From Lanius collurio (lineage: Eukaryota > Chordata > Aves > Passeriformes > Laniidae), in the NCBI GenBank assembly GCA_020086605.1, contig JACBWW010000003.1, forward strand, positions 5,059,260-5,123,259: DNA of 64,000 nt. Reading direction: 5' to 3'. Under the pieces are notes generated by a model. The model searched no databases. It saw only the letters and a list, made by a program, of their open reading frames with translations, and had not been told where the DNA came from. The first letter of the stretch is position 1; every line of letters starts with the position of its first letter. This document shows, one piece after another, positions 1 to 12,851 of this stretch. Made by a program: the position numbers and the translations under genes.

Positions 1-127
1 AAGTCTGTTTATCTTCATCAGAAAGGGCAGGGTTGCTTCTGTACTGTTATTGTACACTTCAGTGTACAACACGGCTTTTTTAAGAGATGAGTGGATGTCT
101 GAGTGTGAGAAAACACACAGAATTCTT

Positions 128-170
128 AATAACAATAATAATAATGATAATGATAATGATATTAATAATG
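128..170. repeat. AAT/GAT microsatellite
   Basis: Runs of AAT followed by GATAAT units, imperfect, about 43 bases. Confidence 0.8.
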
Positions 171-2999
171 GAGAGTGGAACTAAGTGAGTTAAAGTGCCT
201 TGAATTCATAGAAGATTCTCATTAACTGCTGTTTATACAGCTTTCAAAAGTCTATTTTATTTTCACTCTTTTATATAGTCACTCCTCTGTCACTGAAAAT
301 TAATAAACAATGAAATTCAGAATACAACCATTCTTTTATCAGGCGACTAAGGACAAATTTTGCAAAAGTCCCAGAGCTCTGTTACCATCTTTGATCTCGC
401 TGGGGCTCAAAGGATGCAAATTAAAAATGCATTAATTTTAGCTGGATCTAAAACAGAGGGGTGCAAGGGAATCAATTTATGTCAAATGGAAATGACAAAA
501 TCAGTAGGGGGAAATAATTTATTTTTGAGTTTTGAAGAGGTTAGCAGAGATAATGGAAAGTGGAATAGAATTAGTATTAAAAATAACTGTAAAACTTATA
601 ATTGAGGTGCAATTCTGGTTTTCATACATTTCCTTTCTGTTTAGGCTGCAGAATGTCTTCTGCTCAGAGAGAAGTGGGGACCAGTTTTTTGTTTCCCTTG
701 GCAGCAGGAGGGCTGGCAGCGGATAAGAGAAGAGAGAGGAGAATATCTGTGGCAGGAGAGCATGTGGTGTCCTGGGAAGCTTTAGCTAACTGAACCGTTT
801 ACAGAAGCTAGCCCTTCTGGTAAATTTAGAAGGATGAGAAGCTGTCTGTTTTGATGGGATCTGCACTATCTTAGGTTTTTGGGGGTGTTGAAACAGTCCT
901 GCACAGTGACTGCTCCTGCACAACGCCTGCATGCCAAATAAAGCCCGTGCACTTTTGATAAATACCAGAATAGTAAGAAATTCAAAGTAGCGGTATTTAA
1001 AGCCTCCATACATTTTATAAATTCTGCTCCAACAAAAACAAGCATCTGGCCATTTGTACATGGCTACTCTAAAACATGAAGATGATCTATGTCACGATGT
1101 TGCCTTTTTGCATTTGTGGTATTTGAAAGTACAATACATATTCTTTGACACTGCCATGATAAGCTTGTCTTGCCCTTAACAGAGTACATTCTGGATTTGT
1201 CTATTGGGACTTAATTCCTCAACTGTGGCATCAGAGAAGGGATGTTTTATCTTCAGTTTTCACTGAAAACATTATCATTGTACTCAGTTATTATTACCAC
1301 TGTAGACTTCTGGTGGCATATTCTTTATATTGACAAAGATGTTACAAGATAAATACTGAATATAATGACAAAAGAGCTGTATAACAGCCTCTTTTCTTGA
1401 GGCTTGTACTGCTATAGTTTTGCCAACATTATTCTACTCCTTCATGATAATTCATAAGCTTTTCTCTATATCAGTAATATCACAGAGTAAGAAAGCTACA
1501 ACCAAGCAGAATAGACAAAAATGACTTAGTCTAACCTGACTTAGCTCTGCCTGTCAGGCTAACATCTGGAAAACTTGTTTTCATCCGTTTGGCCTACTAG
1601 TTCCTGATAAGAATGCTAAAGAAAGCTGGAGTCTTCATGCCCTGCAGAGGTGGGTAGGAGCTTGTACAGATTACAATATTGACAGTAGGATGGGGAAGGG
1701 ACGCTGGCAGGGCAAGGGAACTTCAGGGTCAAGAGATCAGGAGCAGGAAAGAGACTGAAGAGGAGAAATCAGGTTTGTTGTTAATGACCTCAACAGAGAA
1801 GCCTGTCCAGATTAAAAAAAAATAAGGAAAATCTTGGGATTATATACTGGTAGAAGATATTGAAGAAGGAAACTGAATTTGGATTAAAATTCCTTTGGAA
1901 ACTAAGTTTCAAAGACAGGAAAGACAGGAAAGTCAGAAGTGGTCAAGAAAGCTGAGTAAGGTGGAATGCAGAGCCTGAGCATGGTATTTAAGCGGCAAAC
2001 TGTAATTGAAGTTTAAAATCTGGTCTGGTTTAAAATTAGATTAAGATTGAAATTTAGAGGCATATTGAGAGGCCTGAAAAGTAGGGATGCAGTCTGGGAA
2101 AGGAAAGCAGGAACAACAAAGGAGAAAGAGGCAAGAAAGAAGTTGAAAATAGGACTGGCCAAAATGATTGCACAAGAAGTGTGGGCAGAGCATAAAATTT
2201 GAACACAGGATTTTTGAATTTTCCTGTTCTTTTTTCTATTACTATGTATCTGTAAAACCTATAGGCAAAACATGTGCCTTGTCTTCCAGTTATGCAGTTG
2301 TAGAGATCCTGGTAGCTGCTAGGGACTCTTTTAGCTCAAGCTGATGAGGTGTGCAAAGATGTAAAGGCTCCTCTTGCTGATGTGTGCAGCTCTCTCTATA
2401 ATTGAATTATCTTTCCATTTTCTTTATGAAGAATGGGCTCATGAAAATGTTAAATGTTTTATGTTGCAGCTAAAAATTCAATAACTGAAAAACTACAGCT
2501 TGCTAGGATCTCTACAATGTACATTTCTTCCTCTGTGGATTATTAGGACACCAGTGAAGCCTTAGCTTTCTACAGGATGCCACTGTCATGGAGCACATGC
2601 AGTGAGTCTGCTCTGGACATGCAATAAAAAAGACAGGTTTATGTTACAATCTTTTACATTTAAACCAGAAAATTGCATAATGAAAAAAGGCGGTAGGAAT
2701 TTTGAGAAAGGTGGTCTCATATATAAGACAGTTAAATGCCAAATGAAGAAAAATAACTACTTTCCAGAATTATTTTTTATGCTGTGGAAATCTCTCTGAG
2801 CATATTTTTCAGAAATGATTTTTTTTTGTTTCATTGTTACTGAGAAGCAAATTTATTGCCTGACTGAAGCAGCACAGGAATTCTCAGACATTTTAGCTCA
2901 TTACCCTCATGCTACATTTTTTGACATAAATCTGGCCACCTCAGCTCCATACTTTCTATATTTAATGGTTCATAAACAGGTGCATGGAAAACTGGGAGG

Positions 3000-3215
3000 G
3001 GTAAGAGACCATCCAGACCCCTTCTGGGGATCAGGGCACCGGGCATGCTCTGAGCAGTCCCCAGTCCTCATCTCCCAGTCGGGGTGGGCAGCAGCTAGCT
3101 GTGTACTCCTGCCCTGCCTGGTGCCAGCTGCAGGGAAGCTGCCAGTTCCTGTGATTGCACAGTGTTCCTGGGGGGGGGACGAGGGGAGGGGAAATAGGGA
3201 GAAGAAAGCAGCTGG
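3000..3215. other. GC-rich island with G-quadruplex-like motif
   Basis: This block stands out from its AT-rich surroundings. At 3170-3209 the + strand carries four G runs (G9, G4, G4, G3) separated by 1-5 bases, which meets the usual G-quadruplex pattern. An open frame crosses the island (2815-3294, 159 codons), but it shows no recognisable domain and I regard it as chance. The origin of the island is unknown. Confidence 0.5.
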
Positions 3216-6200
3216 AGGCTACACAGTCATGAGTTTATGTGCTGCTGCCTTCTCTTCTCAACTTGTGTCTGTTGTTTGCTATCCCCATCCCTGACTTGAA
3301 AACCTCTGAGAAAGTTTATAGAATGAGTGTAATCTCTAGCTATAAACTTTTTGGTAAGTTTTTCAGGCCACCTATGGAATTTAGAATTTATTACAAGCTA
3401 CATTTTTTCTCATTAAAGTCCTGAACTTTTTAAAAAGTTACCCATTATCTTACAATCTTTTAAAAATAGATGAAGCAAAGTTCTTCAGACTACATTGACA
3501 GAGGGCTTAAGTCAGAACCTCATCAGGCCACATCTCATTTATTCACTTAAATCCCAAATAGACATAGTTCTGAATTAGCATAAATTTAGTTTGTGTTAGC
3601 TAATCAGTTCTTTCTGTAAATTCTGTTTAAAATATTTTTCCAGGTCAGTTTTCAGATTGTAAATTTTTATGCTTTTCCAGGACTTTTTTTGTCAATTTAG
3701 CTAGAGAGTTTTATGCATAGAACAAAAAGTTATATGATCGATTTCCCCTAGGATGCACTTGCATTCTACTAAATATATGTGAGAGATCATGAGTCTGGAA
3801 AAGAGATGTGTCAAGATCCAGAAATTTGCTTTGGGTAACCATACCAACAGTACAACAATCTATTAGGGACCATCTGCTGAAAATGAACCAGCATATGGAT
3901 ACCTAAAGAAACGTTCAATGTTATTGTTCAGTCTTTGAGAGTAACAAAGAAGACAGCAGTTTAAAATTTGTTTATGTTTAGGGTTTTATTTCATTAAGAA
4001 TATTTGCCACTGGACCAAGCAATCTCTGATACTTACAGTGCAGTTTAAATTATTCAGGCATAGCTTCATGGTTTATTAATATACAAATACAGTACTTCCT
4101 AAAGTGATGTAAGTGGAAACCAAATTATTTTTATTTTTTCCCCCTCAAAAAACTACAACTATAAAATTTAAGTCCAAGCTTTAAAAATATTCAGTATAAT
4201 CTTAGAATCCAAACTTAGATGTAAAATAAGCATCTTGGTTTTCATAAAGGCTGATAAGCCAAAATGCCAACCAAGGAACAACAGGAATCACATTTCTAAA
4301 ATTTACATTCATATAAATATGGAATGTGGAGCTAAAACTCAAGCTCCTGTCACAGAAAGAAGCTGAGCTAATGAACTGTACATCTAGGAGAAAAATCTGC
4401 TTTTGAAGTAATTTACGTATGGAAATTTCTGGATGGTACAGTTTGAGAAGGCTAAACCTCAGTAGTAACAAAACCAACCAAAACTCCAGGCGAAATGTAA
4501 GTGCTCATAAATGGTGCTACAACCATAATTTCTATGTATTATGAGCCTATTGGATGACAGAGAAATAAAGAACATGTCGCTATACAGTATGAGGCAATTT
4601 ATTCCTGAATAGCTTGAAATTGGATTGTAAATGTAATCAAGTGCATTGATGTTCCTAGCTATTTCGTAACGATGTAGTATGCTTTCCCACAGAATTTTTC
4701 ATTAAAGAAAATATTAAAGTCTAGGTATTTTAATATTATATCAAACAGAATCAGAATATTTCTTCCAGAACATTCAAATCCTTCATGCCCCCTTTTTTTT
4801 TTTCCAGAAGATTTTGGCTCCTTTTAACACCAAGGATGAGAATTCACTATTCTCACAGAAATTCCTTTACGTTTATGGCCCATGTGATCTTGGGCTCAAC
4901 AAGTGCATTTCTCTTAAAGGTGAATTTGGCCTCCTGTGTTGGTGGGATATGCAGGTCTCTCAAGGCAGCACGTCTTGCTTTACTCATGGCTGTGAGCAGA
5001 AGTTAACAAAGTGTTGAGGCTTCCTTCTAAGGCTGTTCTCCAGAACACCCGTAGGAATGGTTGGTTCTAATGCTGCCAAATTGGATTTCTTAATGCCATT
5101 TTTAGGCTAAAATGTTTTTGTTTTTTATTTTTGTCCTTTCAGAAGAGTTTTGTGAAAAATAGTCATTTTATATCACTCTGTGTGCTTGTTATGGTTGGAT
5201 TAGAAATGTTAGTAAAACAATCACCTCTTCAATTCTCTAGTTGCATTGTAGTCATAACTGAGGCTCAGGCTTTCAAATAAGAGGATTTTTATAACTTTTT
5301 ATAGTGCATCACTTAATCTCTCTTCATCTCTAACCCCTGAAAAGTTTGTATCTTCTGCTTCCCTTAGGGAGCATCACCACTAGGATGTATATGAGTTGAA
5401 AAAGAGGAAAGGTGTCTCCTAATCAGATAGCTTCTCCTGGCAGCAGGGCATAGAGTCAACACACCCACGTTTGCAATACCCTTACTGGGAGGGTGAGTCT
5501 GCCCGATGTCACAATTATCCTAAACAGGAGTCACCAAAGAAGACACATTTTAGAAATATGCACTTTAGCAGGCTAGTGATAGTAGCTGTTGAATACTCAA
5601 AACCAAGGTTTTGGATCATATCCAATTGTCCATTATTGTCAGGAGTGCCACGCACTCCTCTATCCTGGAAGGTAATCAACAGGTTCTCATACTACAGGTG
5701 TCCCAGTAGATCCTCACAGGAAACAGAAATACATTTTTTTAAATTTATAAGTGGATATACAAATCTGTCAAATCAGCCAATATACCTCTAAGAGAATAAA
5801 ACTTAACTTTTTACTCCCAGTGACTTACTGGTCAAAAAAACCTTACTACTATGACACATGTTTTTTAAAATGTTAACATTCACTCATTAAAACTAATGTA
5901 ATTGCAGCTTGAGATATTGCCAATAATAATCATAGAATCTATTATAAGGGAGTACTCATAATAGCTGTTGAAAAAAACACTGGAATTATTGGGAGCAATA
6001 CATAATGTGTTTTCAATAGTCCTTTTTTCTCATTCTATTACACAATAGAAATTAAGAATGTATTGCAGTACAGTTCTTTAAAATATTAATGGCTGTAATA
6101 ATAAGACAGAATCTCCCTCAGCCCACATATGGTAAAGTTCACCCACCCACCACTGACTTTGTATCACCAACCCCCGGCACCATCGCACTTGTGCCAACCC

Positions 6201-9200
6201 AGTTAATGTAGGAGAGCAAGCCAAAGGTGTCCCTTAGCCATCCTGAGAGAAATGGAAGGGCAGTTTATGCAATGGAGAGAGTATCCTGAAGGCAAGTTCA
6301 TAAGTGGTTTTATGGTCCCTTTTGCAGGTTTGCAGACTGTACAATTTTTTTTCCCTGCAAACTCTATTTTCCTTCTTTCCCCTCCAGTTCAGAGGGAGGA
6401 CTGGGATCAGCAGGATTTCCGTATGTACCAGGGGGAGGAATATTTGGTTTCAGATTTCTGAGGGCTTTCATAATTGATGTCAGTGATATTCGTTTAATTG
6501 AATAAGATCGGGGAAGCTTCAGAGAGGGATCCTTGAAAGTGAGTTTCTCTCTACAGATTCTATCCCAGGAGTCTGGGAAAGAGACAACTGAAAAAAACCC
6601 AACTTAATTAATAACATTAAGTGTTTATCCAGCTAGTGCCAGAAGGCAAGGGACTGCTCTGTCAGCTAGACTAGGAAGGGTTGATCTACATAAAAGCCAG
6701 AATTGCCTTAAGCAGAAAAAAAAATTCTACATTTTAAATTAAAAAGAAAATATATATATTTATCTCAAAACCTATGAATAAATGCAAAAGCACTCCCAGC
6801 CTTTCTGTGTTTCTGTGAATTCAATTAAAAATCCAACAAACAAACCACAAAGATTTAGCTAATATAGCTTTAAATTTAAAGATACTGTATTCTGACAAAT
6901 GGAGGTGACCTGGTAACAAGGAAACTAACTCTAAAGAAGTAAAGGAGTAAATTAACCCTTCAGGCATGCTGGAAAGCTTCTTTGTGGAACTCAGAGAGTA
7001 CAAAACTAATGTTACATCCTGGAGAAAAATGTAAGTCTTCATATGCAAGACTCTTTCTTCCTGGTTTAGAATGGAGTTCAGCTTTAAGGTCTATGTCATA
7101 AACATTTTCAGAGTTGGTTTCTAGTAAGGTAAGAAATAACAAAAATTTTCCCTAGCCATAACTATAAAAAACAAACTTAATGTTTAATTACTGTTGCTTG
7201 CCAAATCGCCAGGTGATCCCACAAACTGGTGGATGATAGGCTCCTCCAGGACACAATGGATATGCTTTAGAAAGCCAGTGGAAAAAAGCCCAACAAAAGG
7301 TTTGTGCAAAAATAGCCAAATGGACAGTTGAAGTTACCGTGGCAGGTGGTACAGCCTGTGATAGTTCTAGAAACTCCTCAAGAGTTTCCATGAGCAGAAA
7401 CTTCATCCCAGAGCTTTAGACAGGTTTTATATCTCCTGTGATCAGACAGCAAGGTCTTTGGAGAGTGAGGACTTTGATCTGTCTTCATGGTCACAAGTCT
7501 TCAGAATAATTTTGATTTCCTCATGCAGTGATGTTGCTGAGAAGAAAATGGCCTACCAGCTTTTGTTCTGAGTGAATTTGTTTTGAGGACAGATCGCTTC
7601 ATATCCAGATATATAGTCCACACTGGTGGCAATGGCATTTATAACAGTGTGCAAATCTGCCAGGATGAGACAGATTCACCTATCCAATCACAGATGGTAG
7701 AAAATATGACTCACAGATGCTGCTGTGTGAGAGCTTGGCTTCAGGAGGGATTCAGGAACACTTGCAAAAATGGATTTTATTAGCTACTATCAATTTCTCT
7801 CGCTGATTTACTGTATGCTAGAAGGAAAATGAAAAGGACAAAAATGAGAACCTTCCTCTTAAAGAAGAATTGCATTTTTGATTGTGAGGAGCTTCAGTTG
7901 CTCGTGACTTTCTTTTGTCATACAGAGAATTTGCTGGGTTCATGACATCTGAGTCAAGACTCCTTCAGTGCATCTGGTGTTTCCCAAGGAGTGAATGTAC
8001 TGAACTTAAGGATTTTTAGTGGGTGGGAGTGATGGCTGGGGAGAGGAAAAGCTGGGCTTCCTGCAGGTGGCAGGGGGAGAGCAGAAAGCCTTTTAGAAGT
8101 GCTGTTAGTGATATACCTGTGGCATTTCTCAGGACAAGTCTCTTTTAGGATAAGCTGCTAATAGAAGTGAAAAAAATTGACCCTCAGTGTTTTGTTCTGA
8201 AAGTTAGCATTCTGGTGGGGAGTCCTGCTTCAGAGCTGTATTTCAGAAGTGGTTTTGCCAAGGACAGACCCGTGCCATGATGGGTGCCCAGGTGCTCTGC
8301 ATTCAGCCTTGTCGCCCCACAGCAGCACCAGTACCACTGTGTTTTACAGAGCTCATCACAGGTCATCCAGGTTGTCTTATGGGCTCTCTTTTGCTGGCCT
8401 TCCTCCTGGCTGTCTGGCAGAAGAAAGGGATGAATAATACCCACTGCCAGTGACAGCTGCTGTTACACAACTCCCCTTCTGTCCAGAAAAGGGCAGAGTA
8501 ATGGAGGAAAAATTACTCCAAAAGGTGTCCAAGGAAGAGCTCCACTGTTGGCTGTACTCTTTTTCTAATAATTACCTGTCCAAAAAAAGGTTACCAATTT
8601 TACAAGTGAACTAAAATACTGATCTGCAGTAGTACAGATCAGCTATTAATGAAAGTACAAGAGCAAGGAGAAGTGATGTGATCACATTAGCAATGTGATC
8701 ATGAGTAGGAAGTTATTTTGATCCTGTGAGTGGATTATCAGTATTACTGCTTTTAATAATGTCCATTCACTCTTTTGCTGCTGACATTGGTGTACCAGTG
8801 GGATTAATATTGCCAGGAGTTGGTAAATCTGCATCCAATGCAACGTCACTTTCAATATTACATTCAATATAATCCATACAAATATGGAAGACATTGGGCT
8901 GCTTACCCATCCTAGGTAAAATGCGCAGTATTTTCATTAGAAAGATAAGATATTTTGGGTTTTTTTTTCAAGGAACCTTTTGTCTTAGGAGAGCAGAGAG
9001 AGATGTTTCTGGCAAGATGCTTTCACATACCTTTAAGTTTTTCAAATGCATATTTTTAGCCCAAGTTAATTGTCTTCACCTCTGCTTGGGGGGGCAGGGA
9101 GCGAGGAAGGGAGGGACATGTTTCAGGACAATACTTTTTCTGACCCTAAATTGTGCCCAAGATAGGTGGGATGAACTGTCTTTGAAAGGCTTCTATACCT

Positions 9201-11123
9201 TCCCATTGGCTACTGAGAAAGGGTAAACACATAAAAGTTCAACAGCCAACTTTGGTAAAATAAACTCAGTTAGAAAGAAAGACCAACTAAAATATGCCAA
9301 TATAATAAATTCCATAGCCATTTAAGAGGGAGGAAAAGAAATTCAAGTTAAGGTGTCTACATTTCATCTAAATCCAAATTCTCTTTGGACTTGACTCCCC
9401 CTTGTTTTCTCTTCCATGTCTCCACTCATTAGGAGCAGTACTAGGTATGTTTCACCCAAGGCCTGTTTTCAGGCATTAGGAAAGGGATTAAAAATCCCAT
9501 GGGCTGTTTTAAAAAAGGCTAACCTGTTCCTTTTCAGCTTTGATTGCCACTTGATAAACAGCTAAAAGGTCAGACTCAGTTCTGTTTTCCCAAAGAATAC
9601 AAGGGACCAAGCTCTGTCTGAGAATCTTTGTTTAATATCTGCTTTTGTTATCCCTAATGAGATGGATGTACTGGTCCATTACTGCCACAAACGTGGAAAA
9701 CATCATTTTCCAGTTCTTTATGGCAATGGTAGCTACATGGATTTACATAACTGGTCTCAGGAAATGAAAATAAAGTATCGAGTTCTTTAGCTCATTCTGA
9801 TTTTTAGCCTTTCTTTTACTCTTAGTTTATTCCAAATTATCTATAAAATAAACCAGCAGATTAACAAAACTTGGTGCACAATGTTGCCAAAACATCTTTT
9901 AAAGTAAAAATCTATTGCACCAAACAATATGAAAAACGGACTTCCTGAAGTTCTTCTTACATTATTTCAAATATTATTCATTTTTATCTTTTACTTCAGC
10001 TTGAAAATAATTTAATGCAAATACAATTTATTCTGCACAGGAATACTAGCCTTGCCTGTATTAAGATTAGCTGACATTTTTGGCTTTTTAATGCATTTTC
10101 AAAATCCTAATAATTTCATCAAATTGAACTGAAATAATCATAACTTTATTAAGCTTCTCAGGCTTAATATTTTTGAATATTTCATTTGGACTAAGTCAGC
10201 TATTTTCAAGAGTAAAAACTTGGAAAAAAATAGGTGGGTTTGTCCATGTTAAAGCAATTTGTCAATAACTTTTGACTATTGGATGAGTGTTCTTAAGAAT
10301 AGACATACATATTAATTAAGAAACCATGACCATAGACTCAAGAGCACTGAAATAAAATGAATTTAAGCCTGATATTTCAACTTTGCTTACAACTTCATGC
10401 TTACGACTTTGCAACTGAAATAATGTAATTGCAGTGTATTTTTGCTGTGTTGCTGTGTGTACAACAGAAGAAATTACATAGGGATTGCATGCAGTTATAA
10501 AAGACTCTAATACATGCTTTGTCTTGTTATTTTTATCAGCAACCCCTGTTTTTCTTTAACCTAAACCCCAAGCAAAACTGGACGTGCATTAAAGCCTTTG
10601 ACCTTTGTAATACAGAAAAAATACATCATTTCTTTCTGCTCCCTGAGTAACAGAAGAAAATACTAAACACACAGACACTCAAAACCTCCAAAATAAACTT
10701 TTTATACCATCTATATTTTCCACACCCAAGACGGTTATGAAGATGTGAGCACTAAATCTCAGTGAGAACTACTTTAATTCCAGCTATTCGTAGATTTTGA
10801 AGAACATTTTTCCAAATTTGCTTGCATAAACACAGTAGTGGCTCCATAGAATATAATTTTCTCTTTTTACAGGAGTTAATATTAAACTTGAATTTCAATA
10901 TTAATGTTTAAGAGTCCTCCCAAAGATTTTTTTGAAGTTGGAAAGTACTTCAGATACTCCTAATAACTGTGAAATAAACTAAAATAATTTGTCTTGCTTT
11001 CATCTTTCTATATTTATTTTCTTTGTTCATTGTTAAAAACCTTTATTATTAGCAACCTGTTTTTCTCCGTATATAGGAATAAAGCTGTACAGGGTCTATC
11101 TATGGCTCATGGGAATCTCCCTG

Positions 11124-11185
11124 CTTCTTTTTTCTTTCTTTCTTTCTTTTTTTTTTTCTTTTTTTTTTTTTTTTTGTCTCTCCAG
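11124..11185 (+). promoter_or_regulatory. Splice acceptor region of the GABBR2 exon with long CTTT/T tract
   Basis: About 50 bases of almost pure pyrimidine (TTTC repeats followed by T runs broken by single C) lead directly into gtctctccag at 11176-11185. This serves as the polypyrimidine tract and AG of the 3' splice site. It is also a length-unstable simple repeat, so its exact length in the assembly may be unreliable. Confidence 0.8.
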
Positions 11186-11308
11186 ATCATTAAAGACCAG
11201 AAGCTACTGGGGATAGTTGGAGGGATGCTACTGATTGATCTTTGCATCCTGATTTGCTGGCAGGTTGTGGATCCTTTGAGGAGGACAGTGGAAAAGTATA
11301 ACATGGAG
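11186..11308 (+). CDS. GABBR2: GABBR2 internal coding exon (GABA-B receptor subunit 2, around TM4)
   Basis: This 123-base exon (41 codons, phase 0 at both ends) encodes a segment that starts [14 protein letters not shown] and ends TVEKYNME. I recognise it as the GABBR2 segment from the end of the second intracellular loop, through the fourth transmembrane helix ([15 protein letters not shown]), into the start of the following extracellular loop. GABBR2 is the subunit of the heterodimeric GABA-B receptor that couples to Gi/o proteins; it sits in the neuronal plasma membrane. The GABBR1 paralogue differs strongly here, so the subunit call is firm. The exon is bounded by a pyrimidine tract plus tctctccag and by the donor GAG|gtatgt. 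Compared with the human protein as I remember it, three residues differ (V to G in LLGIVGG, A to V in CWQVVDP, S to N in KYNME), all plausible. The reading frame runs past both ends by chance, but only this segment is exon-like. No other GABBR2 exon was found in the window. Confidence 0.95.
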
Positions 11309-11314
11309 GTATGT
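11309..11314 (+). promoter_or_regulatory. Splice donor of the GABBR2 exon
   Basis: GAG|gtatgt follows codon 41 directly. It fits the vertebrate 5' splice-site consensus and fixes the exon end in phase 0. Confidence 0.85.
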
Positions 11315-12675
11315 CCTCAAGCCCAAGTGATACTTATGGTTGCATATCAGTATCTACAGCTTTCCACAAGATCAAGCTAAGGATGCACTAGGTAAAATGA
11401 AAGCAAGTCAAGCTGTGTATTTTGGGGGAGGAAGGGTTTCGGTTTTTCACACCAAACAGAAAATAAATAACTGCAACTGAAATAAATTGTGTATGTAGTT
11501 GCAGGTGTCACATTTCTGTCACTTGTGAGAGATTTTATTTGCAAGGGTTGTAAACACAGCAGAGTCCTCTGCTAAGACTCTCTATTAGAATCTGTTGCAA
11601 TAAATAATAGATTATCAGAACCCATTAGTGGATTTCAGTAAGAGCTCATTCAAGATAAGTGCAGAAGAGGTCACTGCTTAGACTGCATTCTTTGTGGAGA
11701 TGGTCAGGAATTATGTTACCTACCAGTATATTTATTTTCAGTAATTTTATGGGCATGCACCCATACTGATTGTTCCTCTTTTAATAAAGGTCACACAAGC
11801 AATTTTGATAGGCAGGAGGTAATAGCTTAATGCCAGCTGTAGACACTTTCCAGCACTCTGGCTGGTTTCTAGAAGTGGAGCTGAAATGATTTTCTGGACA
11901 AACTGACAGCAAGAAACATGGCAGCAACAATTCATACCTAGGAAGAAAACATCTATCTGTATGTAGATTTGCAATGTTTGAGAGTTTATTGCCTCCAACA
12001 TGGAAACTGGTGATATATGAAAACTACATTGTAGGAGGACAATCTAGAGGTGTTAGTTTCTTCTCCAATACTTGGCAACTGGTAAGAAAAAGAACAGTAG
12101 TTTTCTCTTCTGATGTTAACATTTGCAAGAAAATATATACTGTTTTACTCCACTGCTTTTACTTTGTTCTTACTTTTCAGTGTAGCTCTGGAATGTTATT
12201 AGGTGAAGATTTTACTTTTGGTTTGAGTATAATTTGTAGAAGATACCCTAGAACAATGCCTCTTAAACTGGATGCTTTGGAAGAAATAATTTTAAGAGTC
12301 TGTAAAGATTTCTCTCAGTCATTCCCTAGAGTTTGAAAGACTTCCCAGCTAATACATTTGTCAATAAAAAATTGAATTGTCAATGAAAACATAACTGAAA
12401 TTTGTCTTCTGAAGACAATTCTGGTCAATGTGTGCATAGCTTGAAGCCATAGCAGCTCGTCGAGAGCGTTGTTTACTTCCTTTTGCTCCAACTGTATTGT
12501 AACTGGTATTTCAGTCGTCAGTATTGTTAACAGTTTCTCTCCTCATCTAAACCCAAACATATTATGACAAACAGTTACAATATTCAATTAAAACAATCTC
12601 ACATAGAAGGAATTTTACTTTTGACTTTAGTTATAACTAAAGATCCTGATGTCTCCTAGATTCTCTCGAGTAAAA
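11315..12675 (+). other. GABBR2 intron, unique
   Basis: This is the start of the intron downstream of the exon. I recognise no repeat or exon here. Short open frames (for example 11974-12336) have no recognisable protein similarity. Confidence 0.6.
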
Positions 12676-12851
12676 TGCCCCTAGACAGAAGCAGTAACTG
12701 TGAAGTTAAACTGATGCCATGATGGGTTTTTTGCCTTTTCTTTTACACCCCTTTTATACCTTCTGCCCCTAGACAGAAGCAGTAACTGTGAAGTTAAACT
12801 GATGCCATGATGGGTTTTTTGCCTTTTCTTTTACACCCCTTTTATACCTTT
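12676..12851. repeat. 88-bp tandem duplication spanning a host/LTR junction
   Basis: The sequence starting gcccctagacagaag at 12677 is repeated from 12765, an exact period of 88 with no mismatch seen. Each unit contains about 35 bases of host sequence ending in aaac, followed by the first ~52 bases of the LTR (tgatgccatgatggg...). The duplication therefore happened after the LTR inserted. The 5' LTR edge is present twice, at 12712 and 12800. Confidence 0.9.

Larger units (their letters stand above)
1..11123 (+). other. GABBR2 intron (3' part), mostly unique sequence
   Basis: This is the stretch upstream of the exon. It is AT-rich, and no open frame looks like a GABBR2 or other exon. It holds a small AAT/GAT microsatellite near 128-170, a purine-rich stretch about 1680-2160, a GC-rich island about 3000-3215, and otherwise sequence I cannot assign. 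The part from about 9800 to 10640 is especially AT-rich and free of recognisable repeats. The preceding GABBR2 exon (TM3 and the end of intracellular loop 2 up to KMKKK) is not visible, so it must lie outside the window. Confidence 0.7.

Noticed and set aside
2815..3294. 159-codon open frame on the + strand
   Set aside because: The frame stays open because of the GC-rich island; no domain is seen.
8676..8702. Palindrome ATGTGATCACAT plus a nearby half copy
   Set aside because: It looks like a bacterial CRP-type operator, but it sits in a vertebrate intron with no supporting context.
11107..11304. 65-codon minus-strand frame
   Set aside because: Shadow of the GABBR2 exon and its poly-pyrimidine tract.
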